DNA of 13,948 bases from Pontimonas sp. GTDB taxonomy: Bacteria > Actinomycetota > Actinomycetes > Actinomycetales > Microbacteriaceae. The stretch covers positions 1 through 13,948 of the forward strand of contig JALQXU010000012.1 in assembly GCA_023263045.1 (NCBI GenBank), given 5' to 3'. This document shows positions 6,638-13,376 of this stretch, one piece after another (positions within the stretch are counted from its first letter, which is position 1; each line of letters opens with the position of its first letter). Position numbers and translations under genes: made by a program. The notes under the pieces were generated by a model. The model did no database searches. It was not told the DNA's origin and saw nothing but the letters and a program-made list of their open reading frames with translations.

Positions 6638-7805
6638 TCTCTTCACTCTCCCCACACCACGAGAGCCACTGTTCCACTGCGCGCAAGTGTTGGGCGTAGG
6701 TCTCGGAAAAGACGGTTTCTCCGGTGCGTAGGTCTACTGAGACAAAGTAAAGCCACTCCCCCTCGACAGGATTTAAGGCTGCGTCGATGGCTAATTCACC
6801 GGGCAGTGAGATTGGACCGGGTGGTAACCCAGTGCGGACGTACGTGTTGTACGGGTTGCCCTCGTCAGCGCGGTCGGCGTCACTGGTGCCGGCACTTCCA
6901 TACTCACCCGTCCAGTACGTGATGGTGGCATCGGATTGCAGGGGCATCGAGACGTCGAGCCGGTTGGTGAACACTCGAGAGACGCGGTAGAAGTCATCTT
7001 CGAAGCGTGCCTCCCGCTGGATGAGCGCAGCGAGAGTGAGCGTCTCATGCCACTCGTCTTCCGCGACTCCCGCAGATTCCAGACGGTCTTTCATCTCTTC
7101 CACCATTCGAGCGACAATGTCACCCGCCGTGGCACCGGGTTCGAACGTGTAGGTCGCCGGGAACAGATAGCCCTCCAAGCTTCCGGTCGGTGGATTGATG
7201 CCATAAATCGTCGGATCAGCCACAGCCTCGGTAAGTGAGTCCAGCGACAGCGAGGCCTCTTCAGAAATGATTTCCAGGGCACGCTGAAGAGTCACGCCCT
7301 CTGTAATCAAAATCTCAATTTGCACGCGATTATTAGGGTCGCGCAGCGCAGCAATGGCACTATCTGCAGACATCCCCGTCAGAAGACGATACGTCCCCGG
7401 TTGGAAAGTAATAGTCGCATCCTGCAAGAGGATTTCATATACGGCCTCGAACGACGCGGTGACTCCCGCTTCAGCCAGGTTCCTGGCCACTGTTTCTCCA
7501 ATATCACCCGGGTTCACCACGATTTCTATGGAGGGTTCTGCACCCCCACCCTCAAAATTGGCGACCTCTTCCTGGGCGAAGTAGTCAATGATCCGAGTGC
7601 CATACTCGTTCCACAAGAGCCAGATTCCGGTTCCGGAAAGAACCAGGATCGCGAGCGCAACTCCAGCGAAGATGCGCTTTCCCCATCCGCCACCTTGTGG
7701 GCGTCTTGGAGTCGACGGTTGGTTCCGCGGACGAAGCGGTGGGGAATCCGGTTTCTCCCCGGGAAGGGTATTAAAAATTCGGTCGAAATCCGAGTCGTCA
7801 GCCAT
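6621..7805 (-). CDS. mltG: endolytic murein transglycosylase MltG (YceG family)
   Basis: MltG is a membrane-anchored lytic transglycosylase that cuts nascent peptidoglycan strands and is thought to set glycan length. In 394-aa numbering: a Pro-rich cytoplasmic tail (1-40), one membrane segment (about 44-65, IFAGVALAILVLSGTGIWLL), a LysM-like domain (about 92-170), then the YceG catalytic domain. The presumed catalytic Glu265 is in LAALIQREARFED, followed by NRLDVSMPLQSDATITY and NPYNTYVRTGLPPGPI. The usual PGPISNPG reads GPISLPG. The C-terminus carries two cysteines, Cys384 and Cys394. I chose the ATG at 7805 (MADDSDFDRIF), one base after the ruvX stop; a GTG at 7814 would add three residues. 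Both have weak SDs. It overlaps aroE by 17 nt. Confidence 0.94.
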   Translation of the reverse strand: MADDSDFDRIFNTLPGEKPDSPPLRPRNQPSTPRRPQGGGWGKRIFAGVALAILVLSGTGIWLLWNEYGTRIIDYFAQEEVANFEGGGAEPSIEIVVNPGDIGETVARNLAEAGVTASFEAVYEILLQDATITFQPGTYRLLTGMSADSAIAALRDPNNRVQIEILITEGVTLQRALEIISEEASLSLDSLTEAVADPTIYGINPPTGSLEGYLFPATYTFEPGATAGDIVARMVEEMKDRLESAGVAEDEWHETLTLAALIQREARFEDDFYRVSRVFTNRLDVSMPLQSDATITYWTGEYGSAGTSDADRADEGNPYNTYVRTGLPPGPISLPGELAIDAALNPVEGEWLYFVSVDLRTGETVFSETYAQHLRAVEQWLSWCGESEENGAYC

Positions 7806-7806
7806 C

Positions 7807-8262
7807 TCATTCACCGCTCACATCAATACGATGTCCCGGTTCCACCCCCTGAGACCGCTCGCTGTCAAGCGCATGTTGCAAAAGGATAACAGCGGCTGCT
7901 TGGTCCACCACTCCGCGCTGATTCTTCTGGGACCGTCCCGCTGCTCGCAGCTCCGATTGTGCCTGCACCGTGGATAAGCGTTCGTCGACCAGACGCACCG
8001 GCACATCAACGAGCCCGGCAAGCTCTGTGGCGAAAGCACGCGCATCTTCGGTGGATGCCGTGTCTGAGCCGGACAATCCAAGCGGAAGCCCCACAATCAC
8101 CTCGAGTGGCGCGATCTCCGCCACCCGCTCAATAATTCCGGACAGCGCATCGGGCCGGGCAAGAGTCTCGAGGGGAACAGCGAGAAGTCCATCAGGGTCA
8201 CTCCGCGCGACACCGACTCGGACCGTCCCGACGTCGATGCCAAGGCGCGGACCACGCCTCAC
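7807..8262 (-). CDS. ruvX: RuvX/YqgF family nuclease (Holliday junction resolvase-like, pre-16S rRNA nuclease)
   Basis: This is a small RNase H-fold protein. The family is tied to 5' maturation of 16S rRNA in E. coli and to Holliday-junction resolution in mycobacteria; which role applies here cannot be told from sequence. The 151-aa product shows the three expected acidic active-site positions: Asp10 in LGIDVGTVRVGVA, Glu94 in LVDERLSTVQA, and Asp120 in VVDQAAAVILLQ. It also has the family strand EVIVGLPLGLSG (54-65). The GTG start at 8262 overlaps the alaS stop as GTGA. The alaS-ruvX-mltG-aroE order is a classic actinobacterial arrangement and supports the call. Confidence 0.95.
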   Translation of the reverse strand: MRRGPRLGIDVGTVRVGVARSDPDGLLAVPLETLARPDALSGIIERVAEIAPLEVIVGLPLGLSGSDTASTEDARAFATELAGLVDVPVRLVDERLSTVQAQSELRAAGRSQKNQRGVVDQAAAVILLQHALDSERSQGVEPGHRIDVSGE

Positions 8263-10919
8263 AGCAGGGAATCCACTGTGTTCTGGATGTCCAGCAAAGC
8301 CTGCGGGAGGGCGGAACCCTCCGGTCCCCCTCCCTGAGCGAGTTGGGGCTTTCCGCCGCCACCGCCACCCATGGTGGCGGAGGCCGATTTCACCAAGTCT
8401 CCGGCGTGAGCTCCGCGCTGCACAGCTCCCGGCGACGCAGCGACCACAACAGTGCCTCGCCCTTCCATCAGAGCGCCCAGAGCAACCACGTGAGGGGTCT
8501 CGCCGAGAGCTCTCGACACCGCAGTGGTCAATGACCTGAGGTCATCAGCGCTGTGTAACCCTTGCACCTCGGACACAATCGATCCGACGGCACCATCGCG
8601 AAGGCGGGACACCAGGTCTGGCACCATTGACTGCAATCCCGCCGCCCCAGCTTCAGCGACCTTCTTTTCTAGGGTCTTGACCTGCTGAACGAGCTCTTCC
8701 ACACGAGCCGGAACGTCCTCTCGGGGGGTCTTGAGCATGCTGGTGAGCCTGCGAATGAGCGCCTTCTCTACCGAGAAATTCTCCACAGCCGACGCACCCA
8801 CGAGCGCTTCAATTCTCCGCGCGGTCGAACTCACCGAGGATTCACCAAGGACCGTCACCACGCCGATCTGAGCGGAACGAGCGACGTGGGTACCAGCACA
8901 CAACTCGCGTGACCACGGACCACCAATGTCGACCATTCGAACGATGTCCCCATACTTCTCGCCAAAAAGCGCCATCGCCCCCAGAGCCTTGGCCTCATCG
9001 ACAGGGAGGATTCGGGTGGTCACCTCGAGATCATCGCGAATCGCCTGGTTGACGATGCTCTCGATGGATGTTTCTGCATCCTCACTGAGGGCCTGATTCC
9101 ATGAGAAGTCGAGTCGCATATAGCCTGCGCGATTGAGCGAGCCCGCTTGGGTCGCATGAGGTCCCAAGGTGTCGCGCAACGCCGCATGGACGAGGTGGGT
9201 GGCAGAGTGAGCTCGTTGACCCTCGAGGCGCGTGGGGACATCGACCTCGGCCAACACCGTTTCCCCTACCGCCAGGGTTCCCGCTTCTACCCTCACGGTG
9301 TGACTAATGAGCCCCGGAACGGGCTTCTGGACGTCAATAACCGCGGCCGACCCATTTGCTCCACGAAGTGTTCCAATGTCAGCAACTTGCCCACCCGATT
9401 CGGCATACAGAGGGGTGGCGGCCAGGATGACCTCAACCTGTTGCCCGTCGGTCGCACTCGGCACGCTCTGACCATCGAGCAGAATTCCAAGGATCTCAGA
9501 TTCGGTGCCCAGGGTGTCGTATCCGGTGAACACGGTTTCTCCCGCGGAGCGGAACTCTCGATACACGGAGACATCCGCCAACGCGGATTTTTTCGACTTC
9601 GCATCGGTCTTGGCACGGTGGCGCTGTTCGGCCATGAGCGCATCAAAACTCTCGCGATCCACACTCAGACCCGATTCCTCGGCAATCTCCAACGTGAGGT
9701 CAATGGGGAAGCCGTACGTGTCGTGTAGTAAGAACGCCGTGTCACCAGCCAGCGCCGTGGTACCCGCTTTCTGCGACTCCGACACCGCGACATCGAGGAT
9801 GCTCGTTCCCGCCTCCAGGGTCTTCAGGAACGATTCCTCTTCCGCGAGAGCGAGGGCAGACACTCGGTCATACTCAGAGGCCACCTCGGGATAGGCAGCC
9901 GACATCGCATCTCGGGAGGCCTGGAACAACGCATCAAAACTCGCCTCATGCACTCCTAGGAGCCTCATCGAGCGAATACTGCGTCGCAGAAGTCTCCGCA
10001 GTACATACCCACGCCCATCGTTGGAGGGAACTACGCCATCGGTCATCAGCATCAGCGAAGAGCGGACGTGATCCGCAATGACGCGCATCCGAACGTCATC
10101 GTCATGGTCGGCCCCGTAGGAGCGACCTGAGAGCTCCGAGGCAACATCGAGGACCGGGCGAACCTGGTCTATCTCGTACATGTTGGCGACACCCTGCTTC
10201 AGGAACGCAACTCTTTCCATTCCCATTCCGGTGTCAATGTTTTTCTGAGGGAGCTCCCCCACAATGTCGAAGTCGACTTTGCTGCGCACGTTGTCGATTT
10301 GGTACTGCATGAACACCAGGTTCCAAATCTCGAGATACCGCGTGTCATCCACCGCGGGACCGCCGTCTGGCCCGAACTCGGCACCGCGATCGAAATAGAT
10401 CTCGGAGCACGGACCCGCGGGGCCCGGTTGCCCGGTCGACCAGTAGTTATCCTCTTTGCCCATCCGCTGGATACGCTCAGACGGAATACCGGCGACCCGC
10501 TTCCACAGCGCCTCGGCTTCGTCGTCTTCCTCATAAACCGTGACCCACAGGTCGCGCTCGTCAAACCCCAGGCCACCGTCGGATTCAGGCGTGGTCAAGA
10601 GCTCCCACGCGTAACCGATAGCGCCCTCTTTGAAGTAGTCCCCGAACGAGAAGTTTCCGTTCATTTGGAAAAACGTTCCGTGCCGGGTGGTCTTGCCCAC
10701 TTCCTCAATATCCAGGGTCCTAATGCACTTCTGCACACTGGTTGCTCGCGGATAGGGCGCGGGGACGACACCGGTGAGGTACGGAATGAAGGGAACCATT
10801 CCCGCCACCGTGAACATCAGTGTCGGGTCGTCGCTGACCAACGACGCCGAAGGCACCACAGTATGGTCTCTGTCGCCGAAGAAGGTCAACCAGCGCCGCT
10901 GAATCTCCGCAGTTTCCAT
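8259..10919 (-). CDS. alaS: alanine--tRNA ligase
   Basis: This class II synthetase charges tRNA-Ala and edits Ser- and Gly-tRNA-Ala. The 886-aa length is full. The aminoacylation domain (about 1-260) shows AGMVPFIPYL, CIRTLDIEEVGKTTRH (65-80), FFQMNGNFSFGDYFKEGA (83-100) and GMGMERVAFL (231-240). A tRNA-recognition helical region (about 260-460) follows. The editing domain carries the zinc-type HSATH (His571, His575) and CAGTH (Cys674, His678) motifs, the latter where CGGTH is most common. A short coiled coil lies near 735-758. The C-terminal DHHA1 domain ends in the glycine-rich stretch MGGGGGGKPQLAQGGG (850-865). The ATG at 10919 gives the standard MxTxEIxxRxLxxF start. Its SD is weak and the small upstream ORF ends 21 nt before it, so it may be read by coupling. 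Confidence 0.98.
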   Translation of the reverse strand: METAEIQRRWLTFFGDRDHTVVPSASLVSDDPTLMFTVAGMVPFIPYLTGVVPAPYPRATSVQKCIRTLDIEEVGKTTRHGTFFQMNGNFSFGDYFKEGAIGYAWELLTTPESDGGLGFDERDLWVTVYEEDDEAEALWKRVAGIPSERIQRMGKEDNYWSTGQPGPAGPCSEIYFDRGAEFGPDGGPAVDDTRYLEIWNLVFMQYQIDNVRSKVDFDIVGELPQKNIDTGMGMERVAFLKQGVANMYEIDQVRPVLDVASELSGRSYGADHDDDVRMRVIADHVRSSLMLMTDGVVPSNDGRGYVLRRLLRRSIRSMRLLGVHEASFDALFQASRDAMSAAYPEVASEYDRVSALALAEEESFLKTLEAGTSILDVAVSESQKAGTTALAGDTAFLLHDTYGFPIDLTLEIAEESGLSVDRESFDALMAEQRHRAKTDAKSKKSALADVSVYREFRSAGETVFTGYDTLGTESEILGILLDGQSVPSATDGQQVEVILAATPLYAESGGQVADIGTLRGANGSAAVIDVQKPVPGLISHTVRVEAGTLAVGETVLAEVDVPTRLEGQRAHSATHLVHAALRDTLGPHATQAGSLNRAGYMRLDFSWNQALSEDAETSIESIVNQAIRDDLEVTTRILPVDEAKALGAMALFGEKYGDIVRMVDIGGPWSRELCAGTHVARSAQIGVVTVLGESSVSSTARRIEALVGASAVENFSVEKALIRRLTSMLKTPREDVPARVEELVQQVKTLEKKVAEAGAAGLQSMVPDLVSRLRDGAVGSIVSEVQGLHSADDLRSLTTAVSRALGETPHVVALGALMEGRGTVVVAASPGAVQRGAHAGDLVKSASATMGGGGGGKPQLAQGGGPEGSALPQALLDIQNTVDSLL

Positions 10920-10940
10920 GATCCGATCGGCACCGACCCT

Positions 10941-11096
10941 TTAAGAGCGGTAGGCGTCCTTGACGCCATCAGTAAAGGTAGCCACGGTGGCTCGAGCACG
11001 AGCAAAGAATCGTCGCCCTTCGGGGGTCTCGTTGACGATGTGTGCCACCACAAATCCGGTGATGACACCGAGTAACGCAGTGACGAACTTCCCCAT
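10941..11096 (-). CDS. 51-aa single-pass membrane protein between rpsD and alaS, function unknown
   Basis: I do not recognise a named function. The ATG at 11096 has an excellent AGGAGG (11111-11106) at 9-nt spacing, and the frame closes with TAA at 10943-10941. The product starts MGKFVTALLGVITGFVVAHI, a likely membrane helix (about residues 4-21). It is followed by VNETPEGRRFF and a basic amphipathic helix ending in FTDGVKDAYRS. In several actinobacteria the rpsD-alaS interval holds small membrane proteins (DUF948 and a DUF6167-like protein). This ORF sits in the DUF6167-like position and shares the plan of a short N-terminal membrane helix, a TPEG-like turn and a helix. That relation is inference from layout and memory. 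No DUF948 gene is present. A strong SD and ordered topology favour a real gene over chance. Confidence 0.82.
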   Translation of the reverse strand: MGKFVTALLGVITGFVVAHIVNETPEGRRFFARARATVATFTDGVKDAYRS

Positions 11097-11137
11097 GACG
11101 AACAACCTCCTCGATAAGCCTAGAACACCGGATACAC

Positions 11138-11173
11138 GATGGTGGTGGGGAAGCTGACTCCCCCACCACCATC
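11138..11173 (-). terminator. strong hairpin after rpsD, probable intrinsic terminator
   Basis: A perfect 13-bp inverted repeat (GATGGTGGTGGGG, 11138-11150, with its exact complement at 11161-11173) encloses a 10-nt loop. It begins 10 nt after the rpsD TAA. No U-tract follows in the minus-strand transcript, as is common for actinobacterial terminators. It should end or attenuate rpsD transcription before the small ORF and alaS. No clear promoter is visible in the 41 nt between the hairpin and the small ORF, so some read-through is possible. Confidence 0.75.
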
Positions 11174-11183
11174 GGAGAGCGAG

Positions 11184-11813
11184 TTACCGGGCTGCGTAGT
11201 ACTCCACCACGAGCTGAACTTCACAGGTCACAGGGACCTCAGCGCGCTTGGGGCGACGCACCAGCACTGCCTGGAGCTTGTCGATTTCGACTTCGAGGTA
11301 GGCGGGGACGGGAGGCAGGACATCGACGTGACCACCAGCAGCGGCAACCTGGAAGGGTTCCATTTCTTCACTGCGAGGCTTCACGTGAATCATCTGTCCG
11401 GGCTTCACGCGGAAAGAGGGGCGGTCGACGAGTTCGCCGTTGACAAGAATGTGGCGGTGGACGACCATCTGACGGGCCTGAGCCATGGTGCGGGCAAAAC
11501 CGGAGCGGAGCACGAGCGCGTCGAGGCGCATCTCCAGCAACTCAACGAGGTTTTCACCGCTCAGTCCCTGAGTCTTACGGGCCTCTTCGAACACACGACG
11601 AAGCTGTGCTTCGCGAATGCCATACTGCGCGCGAAGACGCTGCTTCTCGCGCAAACGGACGGCGTAGTCGCTATCCGCTTTGCGCTTGGTGCGACCGTGC
11701 TCGCCGGGTGCATAGGGACGCTTTTCGAGGTATTTGGCTGCTTTAGGCGTCAGGGGAATCCCCAGCGCGCGGGACAGACGGGTTTTGCTTCGGGTACGCG
11801 AACGAGTCGACAC
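11184..11813 (-). CDS. rpsD: 30S ribosomal protein S4
   Basis: S4 is a primary 16S rRNA-binding protein that nucleates assembly of the 30S body and, with S5, affects decoding accuracy. The 209-aa product has a basic N-terminal region with EKRPYAPGEHGRTKRK (30-45) and YAVRLREKQRLRAQYGI. The S4 RNA-binding domain follows, centred on LEMRLDALVLRSGFARTMAQARQMVVHRHILVNG (split here only for reading; about residues 93-126). The C-terminus is VPVTCEVQLVVEYYAAR. It lacks the four N-terminal zinc cysteines, so it is a C-minus form; the only Cys is near the C-terminus. The start is GTG at 11813 with AAGGAG 9 nt upstream. It lies alone rather than in the alpha operon, the actinobacterial rpsD-alaS arrangement, and may be autoregulated through its leader. 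Confidence 0.97.
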   Translation of the reverse strand: MSTRSRTRSKTRLSRALGIPLTPKAAKYLEKRPYAPGEHGRTKRKADSDYAVRLREKQRLRAQYGIREAQLRRVFEEARKTQGLSGENLVELLEMRLDALVLRSGFARTMAQARQMVVHRHILVNGELVDRPSFRVKPGQMIHVKPRSEEMEPFQVAAAGGHVDVLPPVPAYLEVEIDKLQAVLVRRPKRAEVPVTCEVQLVVEYYAAR

Positions 11814-11839
11814 GAACTATTTCTCCTTGATAACAGGGC

Positions 11840-11856
11840 TGATGCTTGAGGCATCA
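11840..11856 (-). promoter_or_regulatory. small hairpin just upstream of the rpsD SD
   Basis: A perfect 6-bp stem (TGATGC / GCATCA) with a 5-nt loop CTCAA lies in the rpsD 5' leader, 13 nt before the AAGGAG of rpsD. With the larger fold upstream it may form part of an S4-responsive leader, since S4 represses its own translation in other bacteria. That role is inference; the stem alone is short and could be chance. Confidence 0.35.
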
Positions 11857-11893
11857 CAACAAATCCAACAATGAGGGATTGTGTCTATCGAAA

Positions 11894-11945
11894 GACGCGG
11901 CTACAGCGAGCTTTCTGGAGATTCCCTGCTTCGCAGCCGCACGTC
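11894..11945 (-). promoter_or_regulatory. candidate structured 5' leader of rpsD
   Basis: On the minus strand this stretch folds into one long arm. The outer pairs are 11942-11945 with 11894-11897 and 11935-11939 with 11898-11902 (9 bp with a 2-nt bulge). The inner stem is 11928-11934 with 11906-11911 (6 bp with one bulged base). A small GGA/TCC top is possible at 11917-11925. It lies in the 181-nt spacer between the rarA stop and rpsD, about 80 nt upstream of the rpsD GTG. It may be an S4-binding leader or just the 3' end of rarA mRNA. No promoter with good -35 and -10 boxes was found in the spacer; the rest of the spacer holds only the short repeats listed elsewhere. Confidence 0.4.
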
Positions 11946-11994
11946 GCAAGGGTCTCAGACCAGCGATAAAAATACCACAGGTCTGGCACTTTCC

Positions 11995-13306
11995 CTAGTC
12001 CCTCTCCCCCCGCAGAATCTTGCGAATACTCTGTGACCGCTCTCCCAACTCACTCTCGAACCCGCGCGAAGTGGGGCGGTAGTAGTGGGCATCCCTGAGC
12101 GCGTCGGGAGCGTAGTGTTGCGGAACAATCCCGGCTGAATCGTCATGCGGGTAGCGATAGCCCTCACCGTGACCCAGGTCTCTCGCCCCCGGATAATGGG
12201 CATCCCGCAATGCGGAGGGCACCTCACCGATCTTTCCCTCACGGATATCGGCTTGAGCCTGAGTGATGGCCACATACGCAGCGTTCGACTTCGGTGCCAA
12301 CGCGAGATACGCAGTCGTCTCAGCAAGGGGAATACGTCCCTCCGGCATTCCAATCAGTGCGATGGCTTGCGCGGTGGAGACAGCCAAAGTCAGAGCCTGG
12401 GGGTCAGCGAGTCCGATGTCTTCCGCAGCGAGGATGATCAAGCGTCTCGCAATGAAACGAGGGTCCTCCCCCGCTTCGATCATCCGAGCCAAGTAGTGCA
12501 AGGCGGCATCAGCATCGCTCCCCCGCACCGACTTGATGAAAGCACTAATGACGTCGTAATGCTGATCTCCGGCTTGGTCATAGCGCACCAAGGCGCGGTC
12601 CACCGCTTGGGCGACATGTTCCGCTTCGATGATCGACACACCAGAGGCGTGGGCAACACCCGCCGCGGCCTCCACCGCGGTCAGGGCCTTCCTCGCATCG
12701 CCGCCAGCGAGTCGAACAATGTCATTCTCAGCCTCCTCACTCAGGGAGAACTTCCCTCCCAGGCCGCGGTCGTCTGTCACCGCCCGCTGCACCACCTGGC
12801 GAATATTCTCGTGGCGTGAGAGTCACCATGAGGGATCGACTGAGCAAGGGTGCGATGACGGAGAATGAGGGGTTTTCGGTCGTTGCAGCGATGAGGACGA
12901 CAAGTCCGTTCTCTACACCGGGCAGAAGTGCGTCTTGCTGGGCTTTCGAGAAACGATGTATTTCGTCGAGAAAAAGGACAGGGGCGCGGCCGGTCAACTC
13001 GCCCTCGACCCGTGCTTCATTCATGACGTCTCGCACATCTTTCACGCCGGCTGTGACTGCGGAGAGCTCAACAAACTTGCGACCCGACGACCTGGCGATG
13101 ACACTCGCCAGTGTTGTTTTGCCCGTTCCCGGTGGACCCCACAGGATGACGGACGATCCCGGCCCCTCGCGATCAGGGTCGGCGAGTAATCGAAGCGGGC
13201 TACCCTCCCCCAACACATGGCCCTGACCGATGACCTCGCCGAGGGAGGTGGGTCGAAGAGCAACCGCCAGTGGCACGGGCGCCTGAAACAGGGAGTCACT
13301 GGCCAT
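11995..13306 (-). pseudogene. rarA: rarA (AAA+ replication-associated recombination protein), frameshifted
   Basis: RarA/MgsA is a clamp-loader-like AAA+ ATPase acting at stalled replication forks with SSB. The first frame (ATG at 13306) has GPPGTGKT Walker A (57-64), LFLDEIHRF Walker B (111-119), sensor 1 TTENPSF (142-148) and the Arg finger LLSR (Arg157). It then leaves the family sequence after codon 164 (ACG, 12817-12815) and runs out of frame to a stop at 12737. The remainder resumes in another frame from about 12813 (HENIRQVVQRAV), with sensor 2 GGDARKALTAVE and a full C-terminal domain down to the TAG at 11995. Family spacing suggests about two more residues plus a broken codon are missing, i.e. 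a net 8-nt deletion. Rejoined length would be about 439 aa, normal for RarA. Both halves look otherwise well conserved, so the lesion is recent or an assembly error. Confidence 0.88.
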
Positions 13307-13376
13307 CTCCTCATGCTAGCGAGGCCTGGGCGCCACACCTTTAGGATGTAGGGGGCATTTCCAAGGGGGACCACAC
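13307..13376. promoter_or_regulatory. divergent intergenic region between rarA and the PPIase gene
   Basis: This 70-nt spacer separates two divergent genes and must serve both or lie within their leaders. TAGGAT at 13342-13347 resembles a -10 box for the plus strand, but no good -35 stands 16-18 nt upstream. The PPIase SD AAGGGGGA is at its right end. No operator-like palindrome was seen. Confidence 0.35.

Noticed and set aside
10886..11068. 60-codon minus-strand frame overlapping the alaS start
   Set aside because: It is read in a different frame over the 51-aa ORF, which has the better SD and a sensible membrane topology. It also overlaps alaS, and its translation is low-complexity with no family signal.
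10299..11075. 258-codon plus-strand open frame opposite the start of alaS and the small ORF
   Set aside because: It is antisense to well-supported genes, no family was recognised, and it has no good SD. It is treated as a GC-driven shadow.
11139..11849. 236-codon plus-strand open frame opposite rpsD
   Set aside because: It lies almost wholly antisense to the clearly conserved S4 gene, a common effect of GC-rich codons. Its start sits in the terminator hairpin and it has no recognisable domain.
11820..11870. promoter for rpsD (TTGTGA ... TGTTAT)
   Set aside because: Each box matches only 4 of 6, and the start would fall on the SD, leaving no leader.
12811..12817. programmed ribosomal frameshift in rarA
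   Set aside because: There is no slippery heptamer, no SD-like stimulator and no clear downstream knot. Residues also appear to be missing compared with the family, so a deletion fits better.
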